From contig NZ_CP084267.1 in assembly GCF_022879595.1 (NCBI RefSeq), forward strand, positions 620,001 to 684,000: DNA of 64,000 nucleotides, written 5' to 3'. The position numbers and the translations under genes are program-made. The notes beneath the pieces are model-generated. The model was not told where the DNA came from and ran no database searches. It saw only the letters and a list, made by a program, of their open reading frames with translations. The stretch comes from Caballeronia sp. Lep1P3 (GTDB lineage Bacteria > Pseudomonadota > Gammaproteobacteria > Burkholderiales > Burkholderiaceae). Below are positions 1-8,996 of the stretch, piece by piece (the first letter of the stretch is position 1; each line of letters starts with the position of its first letter).

Positions 1-635
1 ATCACGCGGCTCGTGAACGTCGATGCATTGAACTCATGTTCGGCGTAGAGATTCAGCGAGACGTGCATCGCCTGAACCCACGATTGCGAAGGCTCGACGC
101 CATGCAGCAGATGCAGGAAGTGGCCGCCGATGGAATCGTCGTCGGTCTCGACTTCGATGCGCTTGCCGTTGTGCGAATAGTGGTACCAGTAAAGCAGCAT
201 CGAACCGAGCGACGCCATCAGCTTGTCAGCAATGTCCTTCGCGCCCGGAACGTTGTGATCGTCCTTCTCCGGCAGGATGGTGCCGAGCACGGAGACGCCG
301 GTGCGCATGACGTCCATCGGATGCGCCGACGCGGGAATCCATTCGAGCGCCGCCTTCAGGTTCGCGGGCAGGCCGCGCAATGCCTTGAGCTTCGTCTTGT
401 ACGCCTTCAGTTCCGCGACGTTCGGCAGCTTGCCATGCACGAGCAGATGCGCGATTTCCTCGAATTCACTCGTGGTCGCAACGTCGAGAATGTCGTAGCC
501 GCGATAGTGCAGGTCGTTGCCGGTCTTGCCGACGGTACACAGCGCGGTGTTGCCCGCCGTCACGCCTGACAGCGCGACGGACTTCTTCGGCTTGAATGCG
601 CCGACGGATGCGGTGCTGTTGTCTGCTTCGCTCAT
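1..635 (-). CDS. prpC: 2-methylcitrate synthase PrpC (N-terminal part, cut by window edge)
   Basis: Condenses propionyl-CoA with oxaloacetate to 2-methylcitrate, the first committed step of the cytosolic methylcitrate cycle. About 211 N-terminal residues lie in the window and the rest runs off the left edge. The translation starts MSEADNSTAS and contains the conserved stretches GNTALCTVG, LHYRGYDILD and DDSIGGHFLHLLHG typical of PrpC-type citrate synthases. The ATG has a GGAGA ribosome site just upstream, and the gene lies 23 bases after prpB, so the two are probably one operon. The closest alternative is housekeeping citrate synthase, but adjacency to prpB and prpR makes PrpC the clear choice. 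Confidence 0.95.
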   Translation of the reverse strand, partial: MSEADNSTASVGAFKPKKSVALSGVTAGNTALCTVGKTGNDLHYRGYDILDVATTSEFEEIAHLLVHGKLPNVAELKAYKTKLKALRGLPANLKAALEWIPASAHPMDVMRTGVSVLGTILPEKDDHNVPGAKDIADKLMASLGSMLLYWYHYSHNGKRIEVETDDDSIGGHFLHLLHGVEPSQSWVQAMHVSLNLYAEHEFNASTFTSRV

Positions 636-658
636 TGAATTCGTCTCCAGAACCTGAG

Positions 659-1555
659 TTATTTCTTCGCCGCGAAGAGCTGATCCAGCTTGTCTTCGTA
701 GGCGTGATAGCCGAGATACGCGTAGAGATCGGCGCGGGTCTGCATCGTTTCGACGGCGGCCTTTTGCGTGCCGTCGCGCTTCACGGTCTCGTAGAAGTTC
801 AGCGCTGCCGCGTTCATTGCGCGATACGCGCCGCAGCAATACAGCGCGATATCCACGTTCGCGCCCTTCAACTCTTCGACGGTGAACATGGGCGTCGAGC
901 CGAACTCGGTCAGATTCGCGAGGATCGGCACGCGCACGGCAGCCTTGAAGCGGCGATAGTCGTCGAGCGTCTTCATCGCTTCGGGGAAGATCATATCCGC
1001 GCCCGCTTCGACATACGCGAGCGCGCGTTCGATCGCCGCGTCGATGCCTTCGGAGGCGGCTGCGTCGGTTCGCGCCATGATAACGAACGACTCGTCCGTG
1101 CGCGCATCGACGGCGGCCTTCACGCGATCGACCATCTCGCTCGTGGACACGACTTCCTTGCCCGGCCGATGCCCGCAACGCTTCTGTCCGACCTGATCCT
1201 CCAGATGCACGGCCGCGACGCCCGCCTTGATGAACGAACGGATCGTGCGCGCGATGTTGAAGGCGCCGCCCCAGCCGGTGTCGATATCGACCATCAGCGG
1301 CAATGAGGATGCATCGGTGATGCGGCGCGCGTCGATCAGCACGTCTTCCATCGTGCTGATGCCGAGGTCGGGCATGCCGAGCGAATTCGCCGCGACGCCG
1401 CCGCCGGAGAGATAGAGCGCCTTGAAGCCGACGGCCTCGGCCATTTTCGCGGCATAAGCGGTGATCGCGCCGACGACCTGCAACGGCGATTCCTCGCGGA
1501 CGGCGTGGCGAAAGCGCGCGCCGGCAGTCTGTACGGTCTGGATTTGGGAATTCAC
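659..1555 (-). CDS. prpB: 2-methylisocitrate lyase PrpB
   Basis: Cleaves 2-methylisocitrate to pyruvate and succinate, the last step of the methylcitrate cycle. The 298-residue length is normal for the PEP mutase/isocitrate lyase superfamily. The catalytic loop KRCGHRPGK carries the active-site Cys, and VDIDTGWGG and MARTDA are family metal- and substrate-binding segments. The start is GTG ([11 protein letters not shown] follows), chosen because a perfect AGGAGG lies five bases upstream at 1561-1566. The frame stays open far upstream of this GTG, but that part is antisense to prpR and not coding. It is the first gene after the sigma-54 promoter and is followed by prpC. Confidence 0.96.
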   Translation of the reverse strand: MNSQIQTVQTAGARFRHAVREESPLQVVGAITAYAAKMAEAVGFKALYLSGGGVAANSLGMPDLGISTMEDVLIDARRITDASSLPLMVDIDTGWGGAFNIARTIRSFIKAGVAAVHLEDQVGQKRCGHRPGKEVVSTSEMVDRVKAAVDARTDESFVIMARTDAAASEGIDAAIERALAYVEAGADMIFPEAMKTLDDYRRFKAAVRVPILANLTEFGSTPMFTVEELKGANVDIALYCCGAYRAMNAAALNFYETVKRDGTQKAAVETMQTRADLYAYLGYHAYEDKLDQLFAAKK

Positions 1556-1584
1556 AATTGCCTCCTGAAAAGATGCGCGGTGAC

Positions 1585-1602
1585 GTGCAAGTAGCTTGCC
1601 AA
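1585..1602 (-). promoter_or_regulatory. Sigma-54 (-24/-12) promoter of prpBC
   Basis: On the minus strand the sequence reads TTGGCAAGCTACTTGCAC, with GG and GC separated by exactly ten bases. This agrees with the sigma-54 consensus TGGCAC-N5-TTGCW except for one base. The predicted start near 1575 leaves a leader of about 20 bases that contains the AGGAGG of prpB. The divergent activator PrpR is a sigma-54-dependent protein, so promoter and regulator match. Confidence 0.88.
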
Positions 1603-1664
1603 GATGGATCGTGCGCGCAAGTACGTGATTCTTCAGCAAAAGCCACTCTACGTTTGCGACCCGC

Positions 1665-1700
1665 ATTTCGAAACTGAAATCGCGCCTTTCGAATCTGAAA
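1665..1700. promoter_or_regulatory. Probable PrpR upstream activating sites (two repeats)
   Basis: Two near-identical elements, TTTCGAAACTGAAA (1666-1679) and TTTCGAATCTGAAA (1687-1700), differ at one base. Their centres are 21 bp apart, two helical turns, so both lie on the same face of the DNA. They sit about 100 and 120 bases upstream of the predicted prpB start, the usual place for sigma-54 enhancers. Each element is itself an inverted repeat of TTTC/GAAA arms. That PrpR binds here is inferred from position. Confidence 0.6.
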
Positions 1701-1750
1701 CGCATGCCGCATACTCCCTGCATTGCGCCGTCACTCCACATGGACGCTTC

Positions 1751-3703
1751 ATGCAAACCGAAACCGCGCCTCGCCCGCGCATCTGGGCCGTCGGCATAAG
1801 CCGGCTCAGACAACTGTTCATCGATATCGCCGGCGCGTATGCCGGGCGCGCCGAACTCGATGTCGTGCCGCTCGGCTTCGAAGACGCGGCCAGCAGCATC
1901 GAAGCCGCGGGCGCGGGGCGGCCGGACGTCGTCGTCGCGGGCGGCTCCAACGGCGCTTATCTCAAGGGCCGCGTGTCGGTGCCGGTCGTCATCATCAGTC
2001 CGACCGGCTTCGACGTGATGCACGCGCTCACGAAGGCGCGGCGCGAGGGCGCGAGCGTCGCGCTCGTCACGCACGGCGACACGCCCGCTGAAATCCGCCG
2101 ATTCCTCAGCGCGTACGGCATCGACGTGATCTGCGAGTCGTATCGCTCGGCGCAGGACGCGGAGAATCTCGTGCTGGATCTTCGCGACCGCCGCGTCGAT
2201 GTCGTCGTCGGCCCCGGTCTCGTGGCCGATCTTGCGGCGGACGCGGGCATGAGTTCGGTGTTTCTGTACTCGCGCACGTCCGTCGCCGCTGCATTCGACA
2301 CCGCGCTCGAAGTCGCCCACGCAATGCGCCGGGAAGCCGCGCGGCGCGATCGGCTCGACAACCTGCTGCAGCATCTTCGCGATGGCGTCGTCGCCGTCGA
2401 TGCGGCCGGCTGCATCGAAGCGATCAATCGCCGGCTGGCTGATGCGCTGGGAATCGCGGACCCGTCGCGTGCGGTCGGGCAAGCGCTGCTCGACGTCGCG
2501 CCAGAGCTCGATGGCGTCTTGCCCGCCGCCGACGGCGACGTGTTCGGCGCGGTGCGCGGCGTGAGCTATGCGATCCATCGCGGTCCGCTGGCGAGCGACG
2601 GCGCATCGGGCGGCACGATCTTCACATTTCAGGAATCGCGTGCGGTCGAGCGGCTGGATCGCTCGCTGCGATCGCGGCGCGGCGCGCAGGAATTCGCCGC
2701 GCGCTACCGGCTGGAGGACGTGGTCGGCGAGTCCGAGCCGATCGAGCGGGTGAGGGCGCTCGTGCGCCGTTACGCGAAATCGGATGCGACCGTCCTGATC
2801 CTGGGCGAAAGCGGCACGGGCAAGGAGATGGTCGCGCAGAGCATGCATCGGCTGAGCCGGCGCAAGGACTTTCCGTTCGTCGCGATGAACTGCGGCGCGT
2901 TCCCCGAAGCGCTGCTGGAAAGCGAGCTCTTCGGCTACGAGGAAGGGGCGTTCACCGGTGCGCGCAAGGGCGGCAAAGCGGGGTTGATCGAGGCGGCGCA
3001 TCGCGGCACGTTGTTTCTCGACGAAATCGGCGAGATGCCGCCCTCGCTGCAAAGCCGGCTGTTGCGCGTGCTGCAGGAAAGAGAAGTCATCCGCCTCGGA
3101 TCGACGGAGCCGACGCGCGTGGATATCCGCGTGATTGCCGCGACGCATCGCACGCTCGCCGACGGCGTCGCGAACGGATCGTTTCGGGCCGATCTTTTTT
3201 ATCGCATCAACATTCTGAGCATCGCCGTGCCGCCGTTGCGCGCGCGCTCCGGCGACATCGTGCCGCTGGCGGCGGCGCTGCTGTTGCAGGCAGCAAGGCG
3301 CGACCGCGCGCTCGCGTTGCGCGTGCCGTCCCGCGAGGCGGCGCTGCGCGTGCTTGCGCCGCTCGCGCCTGCGCTTTGCGACTATCCGTGGCCCGGCAAT
3401 GTGCGCGAGTTGCAGAACGTCGTCGAGCGCATCGCGGTGGAGATTTCGGACATGGAGACGGACGGGGATCGGCCCGTCGCGCTCACGTCGAATGAACTGC
3501 GAGCCATTGCGCCGGAGTTGTTCGATGTCCGGCGCGAGAGCAACGTGGATCGATCGCTTCGGGATCTCAGCCGTTCGGTCGAGGCCGATCAGGTGCGCGC
3601 TTCGCTGGCCGCTTTCGGCGGCGATCGGGACGCCGTGTGCAAGGCGCTCGGCATCAGCAAGACGACGCTTTGGCGGAGGCTCAACACGAAGGGGCTGGAT
3701 TGA
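1751..3703 (+). CDS. prpR: Propionate catabolism activator PrpR (sigma-54-dependent)
   Basis: Enhancer-binding activator of the prp genes, normally responding to 2-methylcitrate. The 650 residues comprise an N-terminal PrpR_N sensor (about 1-185), a PAS-like linker (about 195-290), a sigma-54 AAA+ domain and a C-terminal Fis-type helix-turn-helix. Visible motifs are Walker A GESGTGKE (from residue 352), the sigma-54 contact loop GAFTGA (from about 399) and [11 protein letters not shown] (Walker B). The ATG at 1751 ([15 protein letters not shown]) begins where PrpR proteins normally begin. The frame is open further upstream to 1604, but that would overlap the activating sites and the sigma-54 promoter. 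It is transcribed divergently from prpBC. Confidence 0.94.
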   Translation: MQTETAPRPRIWAVGISRLRQLFIDIAGAYAGRAELDVVPLGFEDAASSIEAAGAGRPDVVVAGGSNGAYLKGRVSVPVVIISPTGFDVMHALTKARREGASVALVTHGDTPAEIRRFLSAYGIDVICESYRSAQDAENLVLDLRDRRVDVVVGPGLVADLAADAGMSSVFLYSRTSVAAAFDTALEVAHAMRREAARRDRLDNLLQHLRDGVVAVDAAGCIEAINRRLADALGIADPSRAVGQALLDVAPELDGVLPAADGDVFGAVRGVSYAIHRGPLASDGASGGTIFTFQESRAVERLDRSLRSRRGAQEFAARYRLEDVVGESEPIERVRALVRRYAKSDATVLILGESGTGKEMVAQSMHRLSRRKDFPFVAMNCGAFPEALLESELFGYEEGAFTGARKGGKAGLIEAAHRGTLFLDEIGEMPPSLQSRLLRVLQEREVIRLGSTEPTRVDIRVIAATHRTLADGVANGSFRADLFYRINILSIAVPPLRARSGDIVPLAAALLLQAARRDRALALRVPSREAALRVLAPLAPALCDYPWPGNVRELQNVVERIAVEISDMETDGDRPVALTSNELRAIAPELFDVRRESNVDRSLRDLSRSVEADQVRASLAAFGGDRDAVCKALGISKTTLWRRLNTKGLD

Positions 3704-4286
3704 AGGTTGGTTTTTTGGGAACTGGAGCGCTTAGTCCGGCGACGCGCTAGCGGGCGGGGCGTCTTGGTAGCGCCGTGTCGGGAATCGAGTTCCAGAATGG
3801 CTAATCGGCGCTCATCCGCTGCGGCGCGCTCATGAAAAGACCCGTCGGCCGCGGTTCGCGCCGAAGCGGTCGAAGCTCACGGGGCCGGGCATGACGAGAT
3901 GGATCGCTTCGGTTTTGTGCCGGCTATACGTTTCGTGTCAGGAGTTTGCGCGGCGGCTGTCGCGCCACCAGCGCGATGAGGCTCGCTGCGAGGGATTGCT
4001 TCGACACTGTCCAGCGCAACCTTAGAATTGACATAATGTAAATTAGCACCTTTTTGATTGTAGGTCCCAGATAGAAATGTCGTGTCTCGATGTAGGTTCA
4101 TTGCGAGACAAGCGTTTCATGCGCGCTGGCGATGAACACCGCTGGGACCATCACGATGTCGATGCGCGAGCTACGTAGCCGCGCGGCTCGATTCCCGCGT
4201 AAGACCAGATAGCTTCATGGCCCGACCCGTTAGCCGATCAATGCCGCGACGGCCGCTCCGTCAATCGAAACCGCACGCCGTCCCCT
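3704..4286. other. Intergenic region without a convincing gene
   Basis: This 583-base stretch lies between the 3' ends of prpR and the GGDEF gene. Only short ORFs occur, without ribosome sites or recognisable similarity. A locally AT-rich patch at 4021-4090 contains TTGACATAATGTAAA, which includes a -35-like TTGACA and a small palindrome ACAT-A-ATGT, but no good -10 at proper spacing was found. No terminator with a strong stem and T-tract was seen. The patch could be the relic of a promoter or an operator for an unseen small RNA. Confidence 0.4.
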
Positions 4287-5270
4287 TCAAACGACGCACG
4301 AATTCCCCGACTCATGGCGTTCGCGGACATCGACATCGATCTCCACACGATTGCGCCCCGCATGCTTCGCGGCATACAGCGCCTTGTCGGCACGCGCCAG
4401 CACTTCCTCGGGACGCTCGTTGCACGCCGCCTGCGTCACGCCCGCAGAAAACGCCACGGAAATGGTCGCGGGCTGACAATCTTTGACGGGCACCGGCGGA
4501 ACTGTCGCGAGTATGCGATCGAGGACCGCCTTGGCCTGTTCGGAATTCAGGCCGGGAAGCAGAATCACAAACTCCTCCCCGCCGAGCCTGCCCACCAGAT
4601 CCAGGCTGCGCACGCTGGACACGCAATGCTTTGCGAAGTGCCGCAGCACGAGATCGCCGGTCTCGTGGCCGAATGTGTCGTTGATCGACTTGAAGTGATC
4701 GAGGTCCAGCAAAGCCACGCTGAAATCCGCTTCTGCGCTGTCGAGGCTGTTGAGCACGCTAGCGAGCTTCGACAAGGCGAAGCGACGGTTCGGCACGCCG
4801 GTCAGCTCGTCGACGCGGCTAAGCATCAGCGCGCTGTCACGCGCCGCCGCTAACTCCCTTTCCGCCTGCTTGAGCGATGTGATATCCGCACCGGTCAGCA
4901 CGATCCAGCCGCTCGGCAGCAGCGTTTCCGTGCACCAGAACCATGTACCGTCGACGAAATCGATTGGAAACGAACGCTGACGCGCCACTGAAGGCGACGG
5001 ACGGCGACGGACTTGCGCATCCGCAATGAACGATTCGGGATCGTCCGAATCGATTCGGACTCCGATCTTATCCCGAAAGCATGCGTGAATGATGCTATCG
5101 AAACTCGCGACGTCGCCGATTGTCAGGTTGAAGGCCCGCAGGAACGCATCGTTCGCATGGCGCAGATTATCGCGCTCGTCGTAAATACCGACTAAAGCGC
5201 TGCCGATCGACCATGCATCCAGTAATGCGGACGAGTCGCACAAAGGGGCAATTCGGGGTGCACTGTGCAT
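4287..5270 (-). CDS. PAS-GGDEF diguanylate cyclase
   Basis: Predicted cytosolic diguanylate cyclase that makes c-di-GMP from two GTP. An N-terminal PAS-like sensor (about 15-140) is followed by a short helical linker and a GGDEF domain (about 160-318). The signature is GGEEF at residues 230-234. Nine residues upstream, RSLD followed by five residues before GGEEF forms a canonical product-inhibition I-site. No membrane segment or signal peptide is visible. The ATG at 5270 is preferred; an in-frame TTG at 5279 would add three residues. The gene diverges from the globin-GAF-EAL phosphodiesterase, giving a synthesis/degradation pair. The PAS ligand cannot be told from sequence. Confidence 0.88.
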   Translation of the reverse strand: MHSAPRIAPLCDSSALLDAWSIGSALVGIYDERDNLRHANDAFLRAFNLTIGDVASFDSIIHACFRDKIGVRIDSDDPESFIADAQVRRRPSPSVARQRSFPIDFVDGTWFWCTETLLPSGWIVLTGADITSLKQAERELAAARDSALMLSRVDELTGVPNRRFALSKLASVLNSLDSAEADFSVALLDLDHFKSINDTFGHETGDLVLRHFAKHCVSSVRSLDLVGRLGGEEFVILLPGLNSEQAKAVLDRILATVPPVPVKDCQPATISVAFSAGVTQAACNERPEEVLARADKALYAAKHAGRNRVEIDVDVRERHESGNSCVV

Positions 5271-5449
5271 GGTGCGCAAAGCTCATGTTCCGCGGCGTCA
5301 TATTGCAAACACGCCGCCCCAGGCAGACGCCGTTGTCACAGGGTGGTCGCATCATTGTTTACGGCAGATCTATGAAATTCTGAACGTCGGATAAGCAATC
5401 CCGATGCGGGCGGTGCTTGACGCGATCAGTGTCGCCGCGGGACGGACGC

Positions 5450-5476
5450 TAAAGTTTCCAGGCGATGTGCCGTTAT
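5450..5476 (+). promoter_or_regulatory. FliA (sigma-28) promoter upstream of the globin-GAF-EAL gene
   Basis: TAAAGTTT at 5450-5457, an 11-base spacer, then GCCGTTAT at 5469-5476. The flagellar sigma-28 consensus is TAAAGTTT-N11-GCCGATAA, so the -35 is perfect, the spacing exact and the -10 matches six of eight. Transcription would begin near 5484, after the ATG at 5475, which argues that the coding start is the later ATG at 5649 and leaves a leader of about 165 bases. Confidence 0.75.
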
Positions 5477-5648
5477 GCGCGGTGAGCAGAAGACACCGGG
5501 CGCCTTGAGCGGTGTCAGGCGCTATCGCTTTGTCGCCGGCTATGGGGAAAAGGCGTCCGTGCCGCCGCCCGCCAGGAGAAACGCTCCTCCATCGAAAGAG
5601 ATATTCAAGCGCGCCGTCATACCGACTGTCGGCCGAGGCTGCCTAACG

Positions 5649-7769
5649 ATGTTCGCGAAGTTTGCACCACCGAATGTACTGACCGACGACTGGCATCGGC
5701 ATGAGGCCCAGTTATACGGCAGCGAGCATGCGCCTCATATGGCGGCACTCTGCAGCGAGGCAGAAAGCATCGTCGGACGTGTCGTCGACCGGTATCATCG
5801 CAACCTTGACGCGCTGCCGAGCATCGCGCAGATCGTGCGCAGTCTGTCCGAGGTGGAACTGCGCAACGCGAAAGCAGTTCAAAGCAGCTATCTCATCGCG
5901 CTTGCACGTCCCGATCTGACCGCTCAGACGCACGCTCGGGCAGCACGCGGGGCCGGCCTTCGCAACGCGATTCTCGGCGTGAGCCGCGAAGAGATCGCGG
6001 ACAGTTTCGGCTTGCTCATGTCGTCTCTTCAGAACGAATTCGGATCGGACGCACACGCTGCCGCGCTTTCCACGCTTGCGCAACGCCTGATGCGCGAGGT
6101 GACCATCCAGTTGCAGGTCTACGCCGAGCTGCAGAGCGCGCGCACCGACGTCCTTCAGCAAGTGACGAATCTTGCATGGACCGTCGACAGCTATGCCGAT
6201 CTGATCCAGAGCGTCACGCGCATTGTCGGCGCACACGCGGAAGTGGCGGGCTGCTGCGTCGGACGCCCCGATTCGCACGGCGTCTTCCGATACGAGTCGG
6301 TATTCGGGCAGCAGACGGAGGACTACATCGCCGTGCTGGAGCAGGATGCGATGCAGCGCATCACCATCGGCGACCAGCCTCAGGGAAGAGGCCCGACCGG
6401 GCAGGCGTGGATCAATCGGCGCATCGAACTGAGCATCAACCTCGCGACAGACCCGCGCGTAGCCACGTGGCGAACCAGCGCCCTCGCCGCGGGCTTTCGT
6501 TCGAGCGTGGCGATTCCACTCTGTCCGCCCGATGGCAAGCCGCGCGCCGTGATGACGCTCTACCGCCGATTACCCGGCGGCTGTTCGAACGAGCAGATTG
6601 CCTTCGTCCAGCAACTTCAATCGCTTCTCGCCTTCGCGCTGGCACGGATCGAGGAAAAGAACGGCCGCAGCCGGACGGTTCCTTATGCAACGAGAAAACG
6701 GTGGTCGGGGCTACTGCGCTCCAAGTGCCTCGAAATGCATTACCAGCCGATTCTCGATCTGCAATCGGGCACGATCTCGTCAGTCGAAGCGCTCGCGCGT
6801 CTGCGTGATGGCGACACGCTCATCACGCCGGGACAATTCCTTCCGACGCTCACTTCCGAGGATCTTCTCGTGCTCTTCATGCAGGGGCTCGAGCAGGCAA
6901 CGAGAGACGTCTGCGCGTGGCGCGATGCGGGTTTCGCACTGAGCGTCACGGTGAATCTCCCGCCCGTCGCATTCGCAGATCCACGGTATTTCGAGCATAC
7001 CCGCCGCGCTCTCGAAGCGGCTTCCTGCCCGCCTCACGCATTGATGCTCGAAGTCCTGGAGACGGAAGACAACCCTGCTGGCGCCGATATCCGCAAGGAG
7101 CTCAACAAGTACAAGAGGCTTGGAATAGGCCTCGCGCAAGACGATCTTGGCGCGGGCTATAGCAGCCTCGCGCGCTTGCGGGACTTGCCGTTCGACTGTA
7201 TCAAGATCGACCGGAGCATCGTCGCGCGAAGCGATCAGGATGCGTGCGACATGCTCAAGTTCGCCATTCAACTGACGCGGCTCGCGCATTCGATGGGCAA
7301 GTCCGTCACGGTAGAGGGCGTCGAAGACTCGGCGCTGCTCGAAGCGATGGCGATAATCGGCGCCGAGCGCGTGCAAGGTTTCGCGATCGCGCGACCAATG
7401 TCCGCGCGGAAACTCGATTCATGGCTCGGCAATGGCATGCAGCGCGTGCTTGCCGACTTGAGCCGCCCGTCGAGCCGGCTAGGCAAGCTCGCACAATTGC
7501 TGGTCTGGGAAGAGAGCTTGTGCATGTGTTCGATCGCCATGTCGGAGACGCGCAAGCTCAAGGCGGGAAGCGCGAGCGCCGGAAACATGAAACAGTGCGT
7601 CGATCCGCTACTGATCGAACTGTCGAACGGCCTTCCGCATCTGGCCGACGCCGACACTCACGCGAAGCTGGTCTGCGCGGCGACGCATCATGGCTTCGGA
7701 AGTCCGCAGTATCTAAACGCGCGCCGCGAAATGGTGGACCGCATCGCGGATGACGAAGCGTTCGACTAG
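5649..7769 (+). CDS. Globin-coupled GAF-EAL c-di-GMP phosphodiesterase
   Basis: Predicted heme-based gas sensor that hydrolyses c-di-GMP. Of 706 residues, about 10-165 form a globin-sensor domain (candidate proximal His95 in QTHARAARG), about 180-335 a GAF domain, and about 355-605 an EAL domain. EAL is at residues 380-382 (SSVEALARL). Other catalytic elements are present: VNLPP, LEVLETED, DDLGAGYSS, CIKIDRS and VTVEGVED, so the enzyme is probably active. A C-terminal tail of about 100 residues with several Cys and His matches no domain I recognise. The ATG at 5649 is preferred because the upstream in-frame ATG at 5475 lies inside the -10 of the sigma-28 promoter. The gene diverges from a GGDEF gene. 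Confidence 0.85.
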   Translation: MFAKFAPPNVLTDDWHRHEAQLYGSEHAPHMAALCSEAESIVGRVVDRYHRNLDALPSIAQIVRSLSEVELRNAKAVQSSYLIALARPDLTAQTHARAARGAGLRNAILGVSREEIADSFGLLMSSLQNEFGSDAHAAALSTLAQRLMREVTIQLQVYAELQSARTDVLQQVTNLAWTVDSYADLIQSVTRIVGAHAEVAGCCVGRPDSHGVFRYESVFGQQTEDYIAVLEQDAMQRITIGDQPQGRGPTGQAWINRRIELSINLATDPRVATWRTSALAAGFRSSVAIPLCPPDGKPRAVMTLYRRLPGGCSNEQIAFVQQLQSLLAFALARIEEKNGRSRTVPYATRKRWSGLLRSKCLEMHYQPILDLQSGTISSVEALARLRDGDTLITPGQFLPTLTSEDLLVLFMQGLEQATRDVCAWRDAGFALSVTVNLPPVAFADPRYFEHTRRALEAASCPPHALMLEVLETEDNPAGADIRKELNKYKRLGIGLAQDDLGAGYSSLARLRDLPFDCIKIDRSIVARSDQDACDMLKFAIQLTRLAHSMGKSVTVEGVEDSALLEAMAIIGAERVQGFAIARPMSARKLDSWLGNGMQRVLADLSRPSSRLGKLAQLLVWEESLCMCSIAMSETRKLKAGSASAGNMKQCVDPLLIELSNGLPHLADADTHAKLVCAATHHGFGSPQYLNARREMVDRIADDEAFD

Positions 7770-7940
7770 AATTCACGCCATCGATTGCGTCACGTTGCTT
7801 ACAGATCCTTGTCGGAAGCGACTGTCAGAACCAGCGCGCGCCATGCGTAACGCCTGAACCCATTTCATCAGTAATCCTACTAACCAGCGTCGAAGAAACG
7901 AGGCGGCTCATGCCATCGAGCCAGAGCCGCCCGCCCTCTC

Positions 7941-8960
7941 CTACTTCTTCCCGTCGACCACCGCGACGACTTCCTCTCGCGTGTATTCCTTGTTCGCGAG
8001 CGCGCCCGCCGGCGTTTTTGCGAGCACGGCGTCGAGTTCGTCCGGCTTCACTTCGAGAACCGGCATGCGGATATCGTGCGGCACCTTCTTGCCGGCGAGA
8101 ATCTGCTGCGTCACCCAGAACGCGAACGAGGACGCGCCGGGCGGAATCGTCACCGACATCGTCTCGTAACCGCTCTTCTTCTGATCGGCCCACCACGCGA
8201 GTTCTTCCTGCCGGTTGCCGAGAATGATGATCGGCGTCGGCCGCCCCGCTGCCTTGATCGCCTGCGCCGCGCCGAAGCCGTCGCCGCCCTGCGTGACCAC
8301 GCCGTCGATCTTCGGCAAGGTCGGCAAGATGCCCGCGACCTGCTTCTGCGCGACCGTCTGTGTCCAGTCGCCATGCACCGAACCGACGATCTTCAGCCCC
8401 GGATACTTCTTCAGTTCATCGACGATCCCTTGATGAATCTCGTCGTCCACGGACACGCCCGCGAGCCCGCGAATCTCGAGCAGATTGCCCTTGCCGTTCA
8501 GCCGCTTCGCCAGATAATCCACCTGCATGCGGCCCATTCCCTGAAAATCCACCGCGATGCGATACGCGCACGGCTCGGTCGCGATGCCATCGAACGAGAC
8601 GACCGTCACGCCCGCGCCGCACGCCTGCTTGATGACGCCGTTGAGCGCCGTGGGCGACACGGCATCGACGGCAATCGCCTTGAAGCCCTGCAAAATGAGG
8701 TTCTGAATCTGCTGAACCTGCTCGGTCGCCTGGCTTTCCGCCGTGGTGAAACTGGGCGCTGCCGCGACGATCTTCTGCTTCACGGCGGGATCGGCGACGT
8801 TGGACCAGCTCTTGAGCATCTGCTGTCGCCAGCTATTGCCCGCGTAGTTGTTCGATAGCGCGATCTTCATCGACGATGTGTCGCCCGTTGCGACTTGCGC
8901 CGACGCGCCCGCCGATGCCGCGGCCATGCACAGTGCCACGGCGAATCTAGTCATTCTCAT
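7941..8960 (-). CDS. Periplasmic sugar-binding protein of ABC transporter (paralogue 1)
   Basis: Substrate-binding component of a ribose/galactose-type ABC importer (peripheral-binding-protein fold 1). It has 339 residues with a Sec signal peptide ending about ASAGASAQ, followed by VATGDTSS. The core segments AVDAVSPTALNG, VVSFDGI and ILPTLPKIDGV are shared almost word for word with the protein encoded at 13398-14432. GGAG precedes the ATG at 8960. The gene lies downstream of the lactonase, permeases and ATPase on the same strand and is separated from the lactonase by about 36 bases, so it is probably the last gene of the operon. The sugar cannot be named; the linked SMP-30 enzyme suggests an aldose oxidised through its lactone. 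Confidence 0.85.
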   Translation of the reverse strand: MRMTRFAVALCMAAASAGASAQVATGDTSSMKIALSNNYAGNSWRQQMLKSWSNVADPAVKQKIVAAAPSFTTAESQATEQVQQIQNLILQGFKAIAVDAVSPTALNGVIKQACGAGVTVVSFDGIATEPCAYRIAVDFQGMGRMQVDYLAKRLNGKGNLLEIRGLAGVSVDDEIHQGIVDELKKYPGLKIVGSVHGDWTQTVAQKQVAGILPTLPKIDGVVTQGGDGFGAAQAIKAAGRPTPIIILGNRQEELAWWADQKKSGYETMSVTIPPGASSFAFWVTQQILAGKKVPHDIRMPVLEVKPDELDAVLAKTPAGALANKEYTREEVVAVVDGKK

Positions 8961-8996
8961 GCTCGTCTCCGGTTGTCGATTTGATGTTGTGACGCT

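Noticed and set aside
1556..3148. Long open frame antisense to prpR, continuous with prpB
   Set aside because: High-GC codon bias keeps the antisense frame open; the prpB start with AGGAGG at 1561-1566 and the sigma-54 promoter lie in front of it, and the Arg/His/Asp-rich translation is typical of a shadow frame.
3877..4101. 74-residue minus-strand ORF in the gap after prpR
   Set aside because: No ribosome site, no similarity and mixed composition; probably chance.
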